64,000 nucleotides of DNA from Mycobacterium paraseoulense. GTDB lineage: Bacteria; Actinomycetota; Actinomycetes; Mycobacteriales; Mycobacteriaceae. Positions 46,246 through 55,517 of this stretch are shown here, in pieces; the stretch's first letter is position 1, and each line of letters opens with the position of its first letter. The stretch covers positions 2,418,001 to 2,482,000 of the forward strand of contig NZ_AP022619.1 in NCBI RefSeq assembly GCF_010731655.1. Reading direction: 5' to 3'. Made by a program: the position numbers and the translations under genes. The notes beneath the pieces were generated by a model. The model made no database searches, was not told the DNA's origin, and saw only the letters and a list, made by a program, of their open reading frames with translations.

Positions 46246-46326
46246 TCGCCTCACCGCCTCCCGAAGCCATGCAGCATCAATACTGTGCCCGTTACCGTAA
46301 CCACGACAAGCCGTTGGGCTTAGTTG

Positions 46327-46346
46327 CTATTTATACTATGATAGCG
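46327..46346. promoter_or_regulatory. Operator candidate E (best copy of the cluster motif)
   Basis: CTATTTATACTATGATAGCG lies in the divergent promoter between the Rieske ferredoxin operon (start 46245) and the P450 (start 46396). GCTAT (46326-46330) and ATAGC (46341-46345) form an inverted repeat with the same 10-bp spacing as the GCTAT/ATAGC core of site A. It is the closest match to the common pattern, 32 kb from the GntR gene. Confidence 0.6.
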
Positions 46347-46395
46347 ATATTCCCCGCTTTCCGATCCACTTACCGGCTGCTCAGGAGGAGCGCTG

Positions 46396-47622
46396 ATGAC
46401 GCTCAGCACCGACCCCGCCAACCAGCCCGTCACACTCGACCTCACCGGAGAAACCAGCCCCTACCCGTTCTTCGAATACATGAGGCGCACGGACCCGGTT
46501 TGGCACGGCGCACTGGCGGACCACTCACAGATGCCCGAGGAGCTGCGGCCGAACGACGAGTGGGTGTTGTTCGGCTACGACCCGGTGTTCCAGGCGTTCC
46601 GCGACGACCGCATCTTCAGCTCCCACAAGTACGACGAGACCATCGGTTTGGTGATGGGACACACCATCCTGGCGATGGGCGGGAGGGAACACCACGATCA
46701 CCGCAACCTGGTGGCCAAGGCCTTCCGCGCGACCGCGCTGGAACGCTGGGAGCCGTCGGTGATCGGACCGGTGTGCGATCAACTGGTTGACGAAATCAAG
46801 AACGACGGGCACGCGGACCTGGTCAAGGCGGTGACGTTCGAATTCCCCACCAGGATCATCTCCACCCTGCTCGGTCTGCCCCCCGAAGATCTCGACCTGT
46901 TCCGGCGGTTATCCCTCGACCTCATCTCGATCCCGACCGACATCATGGCGGGGCTGAACGCGGCGGCGGAGTTGCACGGCTACTTCCTCGACCAGGTCGA
47001 GCAGCGCCGGCGCAAACACACCGACGACATCATCGGGGACCTGGTGGCGGCCGAGATCGACGGGGAGAAGCTCACCGACGAGGCCATCATCGCGTTCCTG
47101 CGGCTGCTGCTGCCCGCAGGACTGGAAACCACCTACCGCTCGTCGGGCAACCTGCTGTACCTGCTGCTGACGCACCCCGAGCAGCTCGACCTCGTCTACC
47201 GGGACCGGTCGTTGATACCGATGGCGATCGAAGAGGGCCTGCGCTTTGAAACGCCACTGACGATGGTCATGCGGACGACGACCGAAGAGGTCGAAATCGG
47301 CGGCAAGACAATCCCGGCCGATGCTCAGATCGACATGTGCATGGGCTCGGCCAACCGCGACGAGACCCGCTGGACCGACCCCAACACTTTCGACATCCGA
47401 CGGCCGCGGCAAGCGCACATCGCGTTCGCCGGCGGTATTCATATGTGCCTCGGCATGCATCTGGCCCGGCTCGAGACGCGGGTCATGCTGAACAGCCTCT
47501 TCGACCGCGTCAAAGATCTCGCCTTCGTGACCGATGACGGAACCGGCCAGGAATCGAAGATCGTCGGGCTGACGTTCCGCTCCCCGAACAAGCTTCCGGT
47601 CACGTTCGCCCCGGCCACATGA
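46396..47622 (+). CDS. Cytochrome P450
   Basis: The protein is 408 residues long. The I-helix reads PAGLETTYR, with Glu in place of the more common Asp before the Thr pair. The ExxR Glu-Arg pair is in EEGLRFE, and the heme Cys351 is in FAGGIHMCLGMHLAR. The first 30 residues (TSPYPFFEYMRRTDPVWHG) fit actinobacterial terpenoid or fatty-acid P450s. ATG 46396 follows AGGAGG. It overlaps the alcohol dehydrogenase by 4 bp, so hydroxylation followed by oxidation of the new alcohol is a natural reading. Confidence 0.93.
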   Translation: MTLSTDPANQPVTLDLTGETSPYPFFEYMRRTDPVWHGALADHSQMPEELRPNDEWVLFGYDPVFQAFRDDRIFSSHKYDETIGLVMGHTILAMGGREHHDHRNLVAKAFRATALERWEPSVIGPVCDQLVDEIKNDGHADLVKAVTFEFPTRIISTLLGLPPEDLDLFRRLSLDLISIPTDIMAGLNAAAELHGYFLDQVEQRRRKHTDDIIGDLVAAEIDGEKLTDEAIIAFLRLLLPAGLETTYRSSGNLLYLLLTHPEQLDLVYRDRSLIPMAIEEGLRFETPLTMVMRTTTEEVEIGGKTIPADAQIDMCMGSANRDETRWTDPNTFDIRRPRQAHIAFAGGIHMCLGMHLARLETRVMLNSLFDRVKDLAFVTDDGTGQESKIVGLTFRSPNKLPVTFAPAT

Positions 47623-48788
47623 GAAGCCGCTTGAAAACTAGGGGAGCGCTCCTGCACGACGTCGGCGGCCCGTGGTCGGTCGAGGAATTCGAACTCGACC
47701 CGCCCCGCGCCGGCGAAGTCCTGGTCGAGATGGCGGCGGCCGGGCTGTGCCACTCCGACGACCACATCCTCAAAGGTGACATGTCGGCGCCCAACGAGGT
47801 GATGCGATCCCTCGGCCTGCCGACCATGTTCCCGATGATCGGCGGCCATGAGGGCTCCGGGATCGTGCGGGAAGTCGGCGATGGCGTAACGGATTTCGCC
47901 CCCGGCGACCACGTGGTGATGTCGTTCGTCGCGGTGTGTGGCCAGTGCCGCTGGTGTGCCACCGGCATGGAATACATCTGCGACGTGGGCGCTTTCACGC
48001 TGACACCGGGGATGCCCACCGATGGCACCTTTCGTCATCACACCGCCGACGGCCGGCCGCTCGGGCATCTGGCCAAGGTCGGCGCGTTCGCCGAACACAC
48101 GGTGGTGTCGACGAATTCACTGGTGAAGATCGAGCCGCACCTGCCGCTGGCGCCAAGCGCGTTGCTGTCGTGCGCCATTCCGACCGGCTACGGTTCGGCC
48201 GCCAATCGGGCCGGCGTGCGCGGCGGCGACACCGTCGTCGTCGTAGGCGCGGGCGGAATCGGTACGGGGGCGATCCAGGGCGCTCGGATCAGCGGCGCCG
48301 CACAGATCGTCGCGGTGGACCCGGTGGACTTCAAGCAGAAATCGGCGTTGCAGTTCGGCGCGACCCACAGCACCGCCACGATCGCCGAGGCGCAGGATTT
48401 GGTGCGGGACTTGACATACGGCGTGATGGCCGACGCGGTGGTGGTCTCACCCTCGCTGATCACCGCCGCCGACGTCCGCGACGCGCTGAAGCTGACCCGC
48501 AAGGGCGGGACATGCGTGCTCACCGGTATGACCTCGCAACTGACCCACTCGGTGAAGGTCGACCTGCAGGACTTCATCCTGATGAACAAGACGCTGGCGG
48601 GAACGATATTCGGCTCGTGCAACCCGCGGGCGGACATCACCCGGCTGGCCAGGCTTTACCAGACCGGACAGCTCCAGCTCGACGAGATGATCACCCGGCG
48701 CTATCGCCTCGAGGAGATCAACGATGCCTACGACGACCTCCGCAACGGCAAGATCATCCGGGGCATCATCGATTTCGGGGTCAACTGA
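47619..48788 (+). CDS. Zinc-dependent alcohol dehydrogenase (MDR family, NDMA-dependent-like)
   Basis: The protein is 389 residues long. The catalytic-zinc Cys lies in AGLCHSDDH, the Glu-His pair in GGHEGSG, the structural-zinc Cys run in CGQCRWCATGMEYIC, and the NAD motif in GAGGIGTGAIQGA. It resembles the actinobacterial group of NDMA-linked alcohol dehydrogenases, some of which use mycofactocin. It is coupled to the P450 by an ATGA overlap and should oxidise the alcohol it produces (inference). It overlaps the convergent SDR by 8 bp. Confidence 0.92.
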   Translation: MRSRLKTRGALLHDVGGPWSVEEFELDPPRAGEVLVEMAAAGLCHSDDHILKGDMSAPNEVMRSLGLPTMFPMIGGHEGSGIVREVGDGVTDFAPGDHVVMSFVAVCGQCRWCATGMEYICDVGAFTLTPGMPTDGTFRHHTADGRPLGHLAKVGAFAEHTVVSTNSLVKIEPHLPLAPSALLSCAIPTGYGSAANRAGVRGGDTVVVVGAGGIGTGAIQGARISGAAQIVAVDPVDFKQKSALQFGATHSTATIAEAQDLVRDLTYGVMADAVVVSPSLITAADVRDALKLTRKGGTCVLTGMTSQLTHSVKVDLQDFILMNKTLAGTIFGSCNPRADITRLARLYQTGQLQLDEMITRRYRLEEINDAYDDLRNGKIIRGIIDFGVN

Positions 48789-49518
48789 GGCCCTTGCGAC
48801 CCATCACCTTGTGCAGTTGGCCGTAAGCGTCGATGGGACTGTGCAGCGCCAGACCCCCGTCGGCATGCACGACTTGGCCTGTCACCCACGGCAGCTCGAG
48901 GACGCCCACGATCGCCCCCGCCACGTCGGCGGCGTCCCCCACACCGCCCAGCGCCGTCCGTTCGGTCAGCGCCTCCACCCAGCCGGGGAGTTGTTCGGGT
49001 TTCGCCAGCATCGGGGTCCGCGTGACGCCCGGCCCGACGGCGTTCACCCGGATGCCGTGCACGCCCCATTCCGCGGCGGCGACCTTCACCAACATGTCCA
49101 CGCCCGCCTTCGACACGCAGTAGGCGCCCATGTCCCGGTCGGCGACGGTGCCGCTGATGCTGGAGACCGCAACGATCGAGCCGCCGACCCCGGCGTCGAC
49201 CATGGCCCGCGCCCCGGCGCGAATCGTCAGCCAGGTGCCCGTGAGGTTGACGCCCAGCACCCGGTTCCATTCCGCCGGTGACTGTTCGAATAACAGGCCG
49301 GACGCACCGACCCCGGCGCAGGTGACAATCCGCGTGGGGGCGCCGTGGTCCCGCACGGTCTGCTCCATGGCGGCCGATACCGCGTCGGGATCGCTGACGT
49401 CGCAAGCAATATCGGCATTTGTGAGGTCCCACACCACGACGTCGTGGCCCGCATCGCGCAGCCGTCCGGCGACTTCACGCCCGATTCCGGACGCGCCGCC
49501 GGTGACCAGCGCGGTCAT
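48781..49518 (-). CDS. Short-chain dehydrogenase/reductase
   Basis: The protein is 245 residues long. The cofactor motif TGGASGIG starts at residue 6, the catalytic YCVSK with a preceding Ser in VSSIS is present, and the C-terminal VHADGGLALHSP is typical. The Asp in WDLTNAD suggests NAD preference. ATG 49518 overlaps the stop of the glyoxalase-fold gene by 4 bp, so the two form an operon. It is expected to oxidise a secondary alcohol or reduce a ketone in the pathway. Confidence 0.9.
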   Translation of the reverse strand: MTALVTGGASGIGREVAGRLRDAGHDVVVWDLTNADIACDVSDPDAVSAAMEQTVRDHGAPTRIVTCAGVGASGLLFEQSPAEWNRVLGVNLTGTWLTIRAGARAMVDAGVGGSIVAVSSISGTVADRDMGAYCVSKAGVDMLVKVAAAEWGVHGIRVNAVGPGVTRTPMLAKPEQLPGWVEALTERTALGGVGDAADVAGAIVGVLELPWVTGQVVHADGGLALHSPIDAYGQLHKVMGRKGLS

Positions 49519-49955
49519 TGCGCCGGTCCGATCAGCTCGACGAGTACACCATCGGGCGCGGTGATGACAGCCATCGGCACCGTCTTTCCGCCCGGAGCCG
49601 GCACGGTGATTCGATGAACACCGTCGGCGAATCCTAATTCGGCGAGTGTGGCGAGCGTTTCGTTGACGTCCCGCTGCAGGGAGAGCAGAAAGAACCCGTG
49701 CCGCGGACGCTGGGGCGTCGCAACCGCCTCGTCGGCGCCGTCGAAGACGACCAGTTCGACGATGCCGGCATCGGGCCCCTGTGGATCACCCAAGAATATC
49801 GACTGCAACCGGTCAGTCTTGGCGCCGAACAGTTTTGGCCAATCCCCGGTGAAAGTGTGGTCGAACAGTTCGGCCAGTCCGAGGCCGTCGCGCCAGAACC
49901 GCTTCGATCGCTCTACGTCGGCGGTACAGATCGCGGCATGGTGGACACCCAACAT
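49515..49955 (-). CDS. VOC-superfamily (glyoxalase/dioxygenase fold) protein
   Basis: The protein is 146 residues long with two beta-alpha-beta-beta-beta modules. HHAAICTADVERSKRFWRDG places a metal-site His at the usual N-terminal position, and GVLVELIGPAQ the late Glu. Family members include glyoxalases, epimerases and extradiol dioxygenases; the role here is undefined. It starts at ATG 49955 and is first of a two-gene operon with the SDR. Confidence 0.82.
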   Translation of the reverse strand: MLGVHHAAICTADVERSKRFWRDGLGLAELFDHTFTGDWPKLFGAKTDRLQSIFLGDPQGPDAGIVELVVFDGADEAVATPQRPRHGFFLLSLQRDVNETLATLAELGFADGVHRITVPAPGGKTVPMAVITAPDGVLVELIGPAQ

Positions 49956-50023
49956 CGGCTTCCTCTCGATTGCAGAGCTTGCCCCCCATCATGCAACGTC
50001 GATTGTCGACGCGGAACGTTTGC

Positions 50024-51928
50024 CTACATCTTGATCGCGGGGATCAACCTGCTGAGATTCCAGACCCGGTCTCTCCGGGCACACAGGCAGGAGATCGCCA
50101 GTGCGGCAGCCGTTATCCCGAACAGGACGATGATCGCCTGCCAGAGTCGGGCGTCGATGCCGCCGAGTATGAGCTGCCGGAGTCCGTTGACGCCGTAGGT
50201 CATCGGGTCGAAGCGATGCAAGATCTGGAAAGGCCGTGACGTGGTTTCCACGGGATACATGCCGCCCGCGCTGACGAGCTGCAACATGAGCAGGGCCATG
50301 ATCAGCACCCGGCCCACCGCCGGGCCGACAAGTGCGTTGATCGCCTGTGTCGCGGCCACGAATGCGCCGGAAATCAGCATCATGAACGCCAGCATCGACG
50401 CCGGGTGAACGGCGTGCACACCGAGGGCGAACCGGACCACGCAGTAAAGGATGATGGCTTGGAATACCGCGATCGCGGCGGCAGGTAGGTAGCTGGCGAG
50501 CACGACGCGGATCGCGAGCACCTCCGCGGCGATCGCGCGACTCTGCAAGGGGCGCAGCACCATCCACAGCACCAAGGCACCGAAGAATAGGGCGAGCGTA
50601 AGGAAGAACGGAGCCATTCCGGTGCCGAAGTTGGGCGCGGCGTTCTCGTGTGAAGCCTTGAGTTGGACCGGACCACCGATGGTGTCCGCGACCGCATCCT
50701 TTTGCTGGGTTGTCCAGTTGGGCACCTGCTTGGCCCCGTCGGTGAGTTTGGTCGCCAGCTCGGCCGATCCCGTCTTGAGTTGTCGTGAGCCGTCGTCGAG
50801 TTTGGCGATGCCGCCGGCCAATTCAGCGTTGCCGGTGGCAACCTGCCGGGCCCCGTCGCGCAGCTGGGTGAGCTTGTCCGTCAGGTCCTGTCCCTTGCTG
50901 CCCACCTGGTCGAGCGCCGACCCGAGCGGACTGCCCGGGTTACGCAACCCCGATGTCAAGGCGATCGCCGCGTTCTGCGCATCGGTGAGCTGCTGGCGGA
51001 TCTGGGGCGTGAACTGGTGGCCCCGGAGCTGATCCTGGATGCCGCGCAGGTTGTTGGCCAGCGGATCCTGTCGTGCGGAGAGCTGATCGATCACCGACGA
51101 GAGCGAGTTTGCGGCGGCATCCTGCGCCGAGGCGATGGCACCGATCTGGTCGCTGGCCTGCTGAAGCGCGGTTGCGCCCTGTTGCAGTTGCTGCGTGCTG
51201 CCGCCGATCTGTGACAGCGCCCGGCTTACCGCGAGCAGCGGGTCGGTGGCCTGGTTGATCCCGTCCGAGAGTTGCTTGGCTCCGGCGGCAAGCGTGGCGG
51301 AGCCGGACCGGGCGGTGTCCAGACCGGCCACCAACTGACCAGCGCCGTCATCGAGTTGAGCGGCCCCGTCGGCGGCCTGCTTTATACCGGATCCCGACGA
51401 AACGACCACCGACAGAACCTGATTGACGGCTTGTCCCGAGATCCGGCTCGACACGGCGTTGAGTACCTGGCCGATGGCGGTGCGACCGATACTCGTCGAG
51501 ATGTAGTTGTTGGCGTCGTTGTAGACGGCGATCAGGTTGGCCTTCTTGGGTTGCCCGGTCACCGGTGATGCGATCGCCGCGCTGAAGTCCGGCGGCAACT
51601 CGACCATGAAGTAGTACTTGCCGTGGTCGACTCCGTTGCGTGCCTCCGCCAAGTCAACGACGTGCCAGTCCAAACCGCCGTCCGCGGTCAGGCTCTTGGC
51701 GATCTCCGCGCCGGCGTTGAACTGCTGGCCGGACACGACGGCGCCCCGGTCGGAGTTGACCAGCGCCACCGGCATCTTGTTGGCGTGGCCGAAGGGATCC
51801 CAGAACGCCCACAGATACAGCGCCCCGTAGACCAGCGGCAGCAACATCAGCACGATGATGGCCACGCGCGTCAATCGGCTGCGGCCGAAACGCTTGATCT
51901 CCGAGCCGAAGGCGAGTCCAGCCAACAT
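50024..51928 (-). CDS. YhgE/Pip-family membrane permease-like protein
   Basis: The protein is 634 residues long. One N-terminal membrane helix (about 20-45), a long extracytoplasmic region with heptad-like DGAAQLDDGAGQL and LDDGSRQLKTGSAEL repeats, and five to six C-terminal helices match the YhgE/Pip and ABC-2 permease-like group. Relatives export envelope lipids or toxins and serve as phage receptors. Start ATG 51928 follows GGAGGAAA. The upstream neighbour encodes a degenerate ABC ATPase, giving an export-system-like pair with no active nucleotide site. Confidence 0.8.
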   Translation of the reverse strand: MLAGLAFGSEIKRFGRSRLTRVAIIVLMLLPLVYGALYLWAFWDPFGHANKMPVALVNSDRGAVVSGQQFNAGAEIAKSLTADGGLDWHVVDLAEARNGVDHGKYYFMVELPPDFSAAIASPVTGQPKKANLIAVYNDANNYISTSIGRTAIGQVLNAVSSRISGQAVNQVLSVVVSSGSGIKQAADGAAQLDDGAGQLVAGLDTARSGSATLAAGAKQLSDGINQATDPLLAVSRALSQIGGSTQQLQQGATALQQASDQIGAIASAQDAAANSLSSVIDQLSARQDPLANNLRGIQDQLRGHQFTPQIRQQLTDAQNAAIALTSGLRNPGSPLGSALDQVGSKGQDLTDKLTQLRDGARQVATGNAELAGGIAKLDDGSRQLKTGSAELATKLTDGAKQVPNWTTQQKDAVADTIGGPVQLKASHENAAPNFGTGMAPFFLTLALFFGALVLWMVLRPLQSRAIAAEVLAIRVVLASYLPAAAIAVFQAIILYCVVRFALGVHAVHPASMLAFMMLISGAFVAATQAINALVGPAVGRVLIMALLMLQLVSAGGMYPVETTSRPFQILHRFDPMTYGVNGLRQLILGGIDARLWQAIIVLFGITAAALAISCLCARRDRVWNLSRLIPAIKM

Positions 51929-51930
51929 CG

Positions 51931-52608
51931 TCAATTTCCTCCGGTCAGGACGCGGCGATCGTGAAGCTCGTGCTCGGGTGCGTCGGTGCCGAGCGGGTTG
52001 GTCACCCCGACGATGACGGTGCGCCGCTTGGCGATCACACCCAGCCGTTCCACCGCGACCGCTCGCCGGGAATTGTCGCGCACTTGCTCGAGGTCGCCGA
52101 CCACCAGAATCGGACGATTCGACATCAGCGCGAGCGTGATGCGCAGTAAAAACAGTTCCAGGTCGGACAATTCGACGATGAAGGTGTCCGAGGACGGCGG
52201 CGGTATGTCGCCGAAGACCTCCGTCAGCTCGGCCGGACCCGATTGCAGCGGCACCGATGAATACCACGGCGCCAACCACCGGCGTTGCTCGGCGAGCACG
52301 GTCCCCACGGTCACCGACTCTTCGAGTTCATCGATGTCGTCGAAGGCTGCGATCGAGCAGTGCCGGCGGATCGCGCGCGGCGTCGTTTCGCCGAGCACGC
52401 TCAGCGAGCCGTGACTGGCCTTGAATCGTCCCGCGAGCGTCAGCAACAGCGTTGTCTGACCCGGACCGCCGGGCATCTGAATGGCGTGAAACCCCGGCGT
52501 CAGGGCCAGGTCGACCCCCGAGAACAGCGGCCCGTGCTCACCGTCGACCCCCAATCCGGCGGCGGTGATCGCCGGTGCGATGTCGTCCGGTACCTCTTTC
52601 GCATCCAT
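51931..52608 (-). CDS. Degenerate ABC-type ATPase-like protein
   Basis: The protein is 225 residues long with the overall layout of an ABC nucleotide-binding domain. The Walker A region reads MPGGPGQTTLLLTLAG, with Gln51 replacing the phosphate-binding Lys. The LSGGQ signature is replaced by ELSDLELFLL, and the Walker B region reads ILVVGDLEQ. These changes argue against normal ATP hydrolysis. It lies 2 bp upstream of the YhgE/Pip permease, so a regulatory or scaffolding partner is likely. Confidence 0.78.
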   Translation of the reverse strand: MDAKEVPDDIAPAITAAGLGVDGEHGPLFSGVDLALTPGFHAIQMPGGPGQTTLLLTLAGRFKASHGSLSVLGETTPRAIRRHCSIAAFDDIDELEESVTVGTVLAEQRRWLAPWYSSVPLQSGPAELTEVFGDIPPPSSDTFIVELSDLELFLLRITLALMSNRPILVVGDLEQVRDNSRRAVAVERLGVIAKRRTVIVGVTNPLGTDAPEHELHDRRVLTGGN

Positions 52609-52621
52609 GGTGTGGCTTTCC

Positions 52622-53236
52622 CTAATCGCCGGAAACCGGAATCGATTCCAGCAGTGCGGTGATGAGTTGCGCGAGCAGCTCGGGGTTGATGGTTCCCGGA
52701 CGCAGCACCTCTTCCATCGCGACGCCCAGGTTGAGGGTGACGACGAGCTGGGCGATGTCGGCCAGCCGCCGGTCCCCCGGCACGGTGTCGGTCGATTCGA
52801 CGATGTGCAGCGCCTGGTCGGCCGCGGCGCGACGGCGCTCGATCAGGCGTTCCCGAAGCTGCGGATCGCGCTGGGCGCGCAGCCAGTACTCGACGAGCAG
52901 CACGTAGTAGTCGGAATGGTCGCGGACCGAGTCGAGCACCGACCGGCTCACCTCGCGCGCGGCCGCGGCGGTGTCGCCGTCGCTGCGGTCCAGCGCTATC
53001 GCGATCTGCTCACCACGTAGCTCGAACTCGCGGTCGACCAGGGCCAGGAACAGCTCGTCCTTCGACTCGAAGTTGGAATAGACCGCGCCCTTGGTGAAGC
53101 CCGCGGTCTGACCGATCGCGTCGATGGTGGCGCCGGCGAAACCCTCGGCCGCGAACACCTTCGACGCCGCATCCAGGATCCGGTCGCGAACCTCGCCGCG
53201 GGTGGGGCGGGTGCGAAGCGGTTTGACGGGCGACAT
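52622..53236 (-). CDS. TetR-family transcriptional regulator
   Basis: The protein is 204 residues long. The N-terminal helix-turn-helix reads AEGFAGATIDAIGQTAGFTKGAVYSNFESKDEL in pieces, classic for TetR. The C-terminal half is helical and divergent, so the ligand is unknown. ATG 53236 is chosen; an ATG at 53248 is also in frame. It is followed after 13 bp by the degenerate ATPase and the YhgE/Pip permease, so it may control their expression. Palindromes lie 20-45 bp upstream of its start. Confidence 0.92.
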   Translation of the reverse strand: MSPVKPLRTRPTRGEVRDRILDAASKVFAAEGFAGATIDAIGQTAGFTKGAVYSNFESKDELFLALVDREFELRGEQIAIALDRSDGDTAAAAREVSRSVLDSVRDHSDYYVLLVEYWLRAQRDPQLRERLIERRRAAADQALHIVESTDTVPGDRRLADIAQLVVTLNLGVAMEEVLRPGTINPELLAQLITALLESIPVSGD

Positions 53237-53256
53237 GTGCAGCAGCATACCCGTCA

Positions 53257-53284
53257 GTATCGATTGGATACTAGCGAGTATCGA
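53257..53284. promoter_or_regulatory. TetR operator candidates in the regulator's own promoter
   Basis: Two overlapping perfect palindromes occur: GTATC-GATTG-GATAC (53257-53271) and GATACT-AGCG-AGTATC (53267-53282). The half-site AGTATCG occurs twice here and once near 60953-60959. The position 21-48 bp upstream of the TetR ATG fits autorepression. The rest of the gap up to 53410 shows nothing recognisable. Confidence 0.6.
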
Positions 53285-53410
53285 AGATCACCCGGGCAGC
53301 GGGCCGTTTCGGGGCCGGCTCCGGCGTCGTCGGCCGCCCATCGTCACACCGGCGTGCCGCTCGGCGCCCGTCGCCACGCAGGCGTGACGCGCGTCGGTCC
53401 GCCGCCGCGG

Positions 53411-54232
53411 CTAGGTGACCGCGGCCAAGGTGTGGTCCCACAACTCGCGCGCGAGCACGGGATTGTCGGCCGCACGGTTTGCCCTCGCGACTGTGCCCTT
53501 CGAGTAGTACTCGCCGGATGCCCAGTCGACACCGGGCGTGCTGGAGGCCAACCACACCAGTTGGTCGGCACCCTGGTCCGGAGTTTTGATGAGCCGGCTG
53601 ATCGGAGTGCGCTGCATGGTCGTCAGAAAACGTGAGCCCGACGAGTGACCGATGTTGGTGTTGACAAAGCCCGGGTGCACCACAGCGGCCGAAAGCCCGT
53701 CGGCGTGGTAGCGCCGATGTAATTCCCTGGTGAACAAGATGTTTGCCAGTTTCGCCAGGGCGTACGCGGTGCTCGGCCGACGCCGGTCGGTCGTTTCGAA
53801 ATCGGCGAGGGTGACGTTGAAAAGCAGCCGCTGCGACGAGCTCGACGTGTTGACGATGGTGGCGTGCGACGCGACGAGCACGTCGAGCAATGCCGTGGTG
53901 AGCAGAAATGGCGCCAGGTAGTTGACCTGCAGAGTGATCTCATGGTCGTCGACGGTCTTGTGCAGCTTGCTGAACACGCCACCGGCGTTGTTAGCCAACA
54001 CATCAACGCGCGGGTACCTGGAGCGAATCTTGCCGGCCAGGGCCCGCACTTGGCGCAGGTCGGCGAAGTCGGCCACGAAATAGTCGGCGTCGAGATCCGC
54101 GGCTACCGCGGCGGCTTTGCTTTCCGTCCGTCCGACCAATACGACGTTCGCGCCGCTGCGGTGCAGCCGGCGGGCCGCCGCGGCGCCGATGCCGTCGCTG
54201 GCGCCGGTGAGCACAATCGTCTTGCGCGTCAT
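53411..54232 (-). CDS. Short-chain dehydrogenase/reductase (retinol-dehydrogenase-like)
   Basis: The protein is 273 residues long. The cofactor motif TGASDGIG begins at residue 9, LANNAGG gives the NNAG motif, and YALAK is the active site with the Ser in TSSSSQ upstream. The Arg in VGRTESK suggests NADP preference. The pattern SSTPGVDWASGEYYSKG near the end is typical of the retinol dehydrogenase-like group, which acts on isoprenoid alcohols among others. ATG 54232 follows GGAGGA; it lies 49 bp after the P450 on the same strand. Confidence 0.88.
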   Translation of the reverse strand: MTRKTIVLTGASDGIGAAAARRLHRSGANVVLVGRTESKAAAVAADLDADYFVADFADLRQVRALAGKIRSRYPRVDVLANNAGGVFSKLHKTVDDHEITLQVNYLAPFLLTTALLDVLVASHATIVNTSSSSQRLLFNVTLADFETTDRRRPSTAYALAKLANILFTRELHRRYHADGLSAAVVHPGFVNTNIGHSSGSRFLTTMQRTPISRLIKTPDQGADQLVWLASSTPGVDWASGEYYSKGTVARANRAADNPVLARELWDHTLAAVT

Positions 54233-54281
54233 TGCCCAGTCCTCCCCGGGGAGTCTAACCGGGGCGGCAGGGTCTTCCGGG

Positions 54282-55517
54282 TCACGCCAACGTGTAGCGC
54301 ACCGGAAGGTGTTTGAGGCCGCCGACGAAGGTGGTCGCCACCAGTTCCGGTTCACCGGTCAGCTCAATCGATTTGAGCCTGGGCAGTAGCTCGGTGAAGA
54401 AGCTGTTGACCTCCATGCGGGCCAAGGCCGCGCCCATGCAGAAGTGCACCCCGTAGCCGAAGGCCAGGTGCTTGTTGGGGTCTCGCCCGACGTCGAAGCG
54501 GAACGGGTCGGTGAAGACATCCTCGTCGCGGTTGGCCGACACGTAGGACAACAGCAGTGAATCCCCGGCCGCGACGGGCACCCCGCGCACGGTGGTGTCT
54601 TCGGCTGCGGTGCGCATGAATTCCTTGACCGGGGTGACCCAGCGGATCATTTCCTCGGTGGCCAGTGGCATCAAGCCGAGGTTGTCGCGCAGCCGCTCGA
54701 GCTGGTCGGGGTTTTCGATGAGCGCCTGCAGGCCACCGGAGATGGTCGCGCTGGTGGTGTCGTGCCCGGCGGTGGCGACGATGAGGTAGTACGACACGGT
54801 GTCGATGTCCGACAGCGGCTCGCCGTCCACGCGGGCGTTGGCGATGGCGGACGCCAGATCCTCGGTCGGGTGTTCGCGGCGCGACTCGGTCACACCGTTG
54901 AAGTATTGGAACATGTCGAATAACGCGGGCAGCTGGTCCTCGTTGCTGGTGCCCCGCTTGAACTCGGAGTCGTCGCTGCCGAACAATTCCTGGGTCAGCT
55001 TGAGCATCCTGGGGAAGTCGGCCTCCGGCAGGCCGAGCAGCGACATGATCACGTAGAGCGGGTAATTGACCGCCACCTCCTGGACGAAATCACACTCGGG
55101 ACTTGCGGCCATCATCTTGTCGACGTAGATCTTGGCGAGCTCGTCGACGCGAACTTTCAATGCGCGCATCGCCTTGGGCCTGAACCAGTCGGAGCCGATC
55201 GCGCGCACCACCCGATGCTGCGGATCGTCGAGGTGGATCAGCGTGCGCACGCCCGCGGCCGCCTGCATCTCGTCGCCCTCGGCGTTCGTCAGGACCGGGC
55301 GGGGCCAGTTGGTGAACAGCGTGTTCTCACGTTCGATGTCCATGATGTCGGCGTGCTTGGTGATCGCCCAGAAGGGCCGGTAGTCCGGAACCTCGACCCA
55401 CGACACCGGTGCGTTGGCGCGCAGGTGAGCCAGCGCCGCGTGCAAACGCCGCTCGTCGGTGTAGGCCAAGGGATCCGCCAGCAGTTTGGCGGACTCGTCT
55501 ACCGTGGTTGTGCTCAC
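54282..55517 (-). CDS. Cytochrome P450
   Basis: The protein is 411 residues long. I-helix ATAGHDTTSA, the ExxR pair in EEMIRWV and heme Cys360 in FGYGVHFCMGAAL are all intact. The overall pattern matches actinobacterial P450s that hydroxylate terpenes, fatty acids or steroids. ATG 55517 overlaps the LLM stop by 4 bp, so the operon is LLM - P450 - SDR (56536 to 53411), which suggests hydroxylation linked to alcohol oxidation. No dedicated ferredoxin lies in this operon. Confidence 0.93.
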   Translation of the reverse strand: MSTTTVDESAKLLADPLAYTDERRLHAALAHLRANAPVSWVEVPDYRPFWAITKHADIMDIERENTLFTNWPRPVLTNAEGDEMQAAAGVRTLIHLDDPQHRVVRAIGSDWFRPKAMRALKVRVDELAKIYVDKMMAASPECDFVQEVAVNYPLYVIMSLLGLPEADFPRMLKLTQELFGSDDSEFKRGTSNEDQLPALFDMFQYFNGVTESRREHPTEDLASAIANARVDGEPLSDIDTVSYYLIVATAGHDTTSATISGGLQALIENPDQLERLRDNLGLMPLATEEMIRWVTPVKEFMRTAAEDTTVRGVPVAAGDSLLLSYVSANRDEDVFTDPFRFDVGRDPNKHLAFGYGVHFCMGAALARMEVNSFFTELLPRLKSIELTGEPELVATTFVGGLKHLPVRYTLA

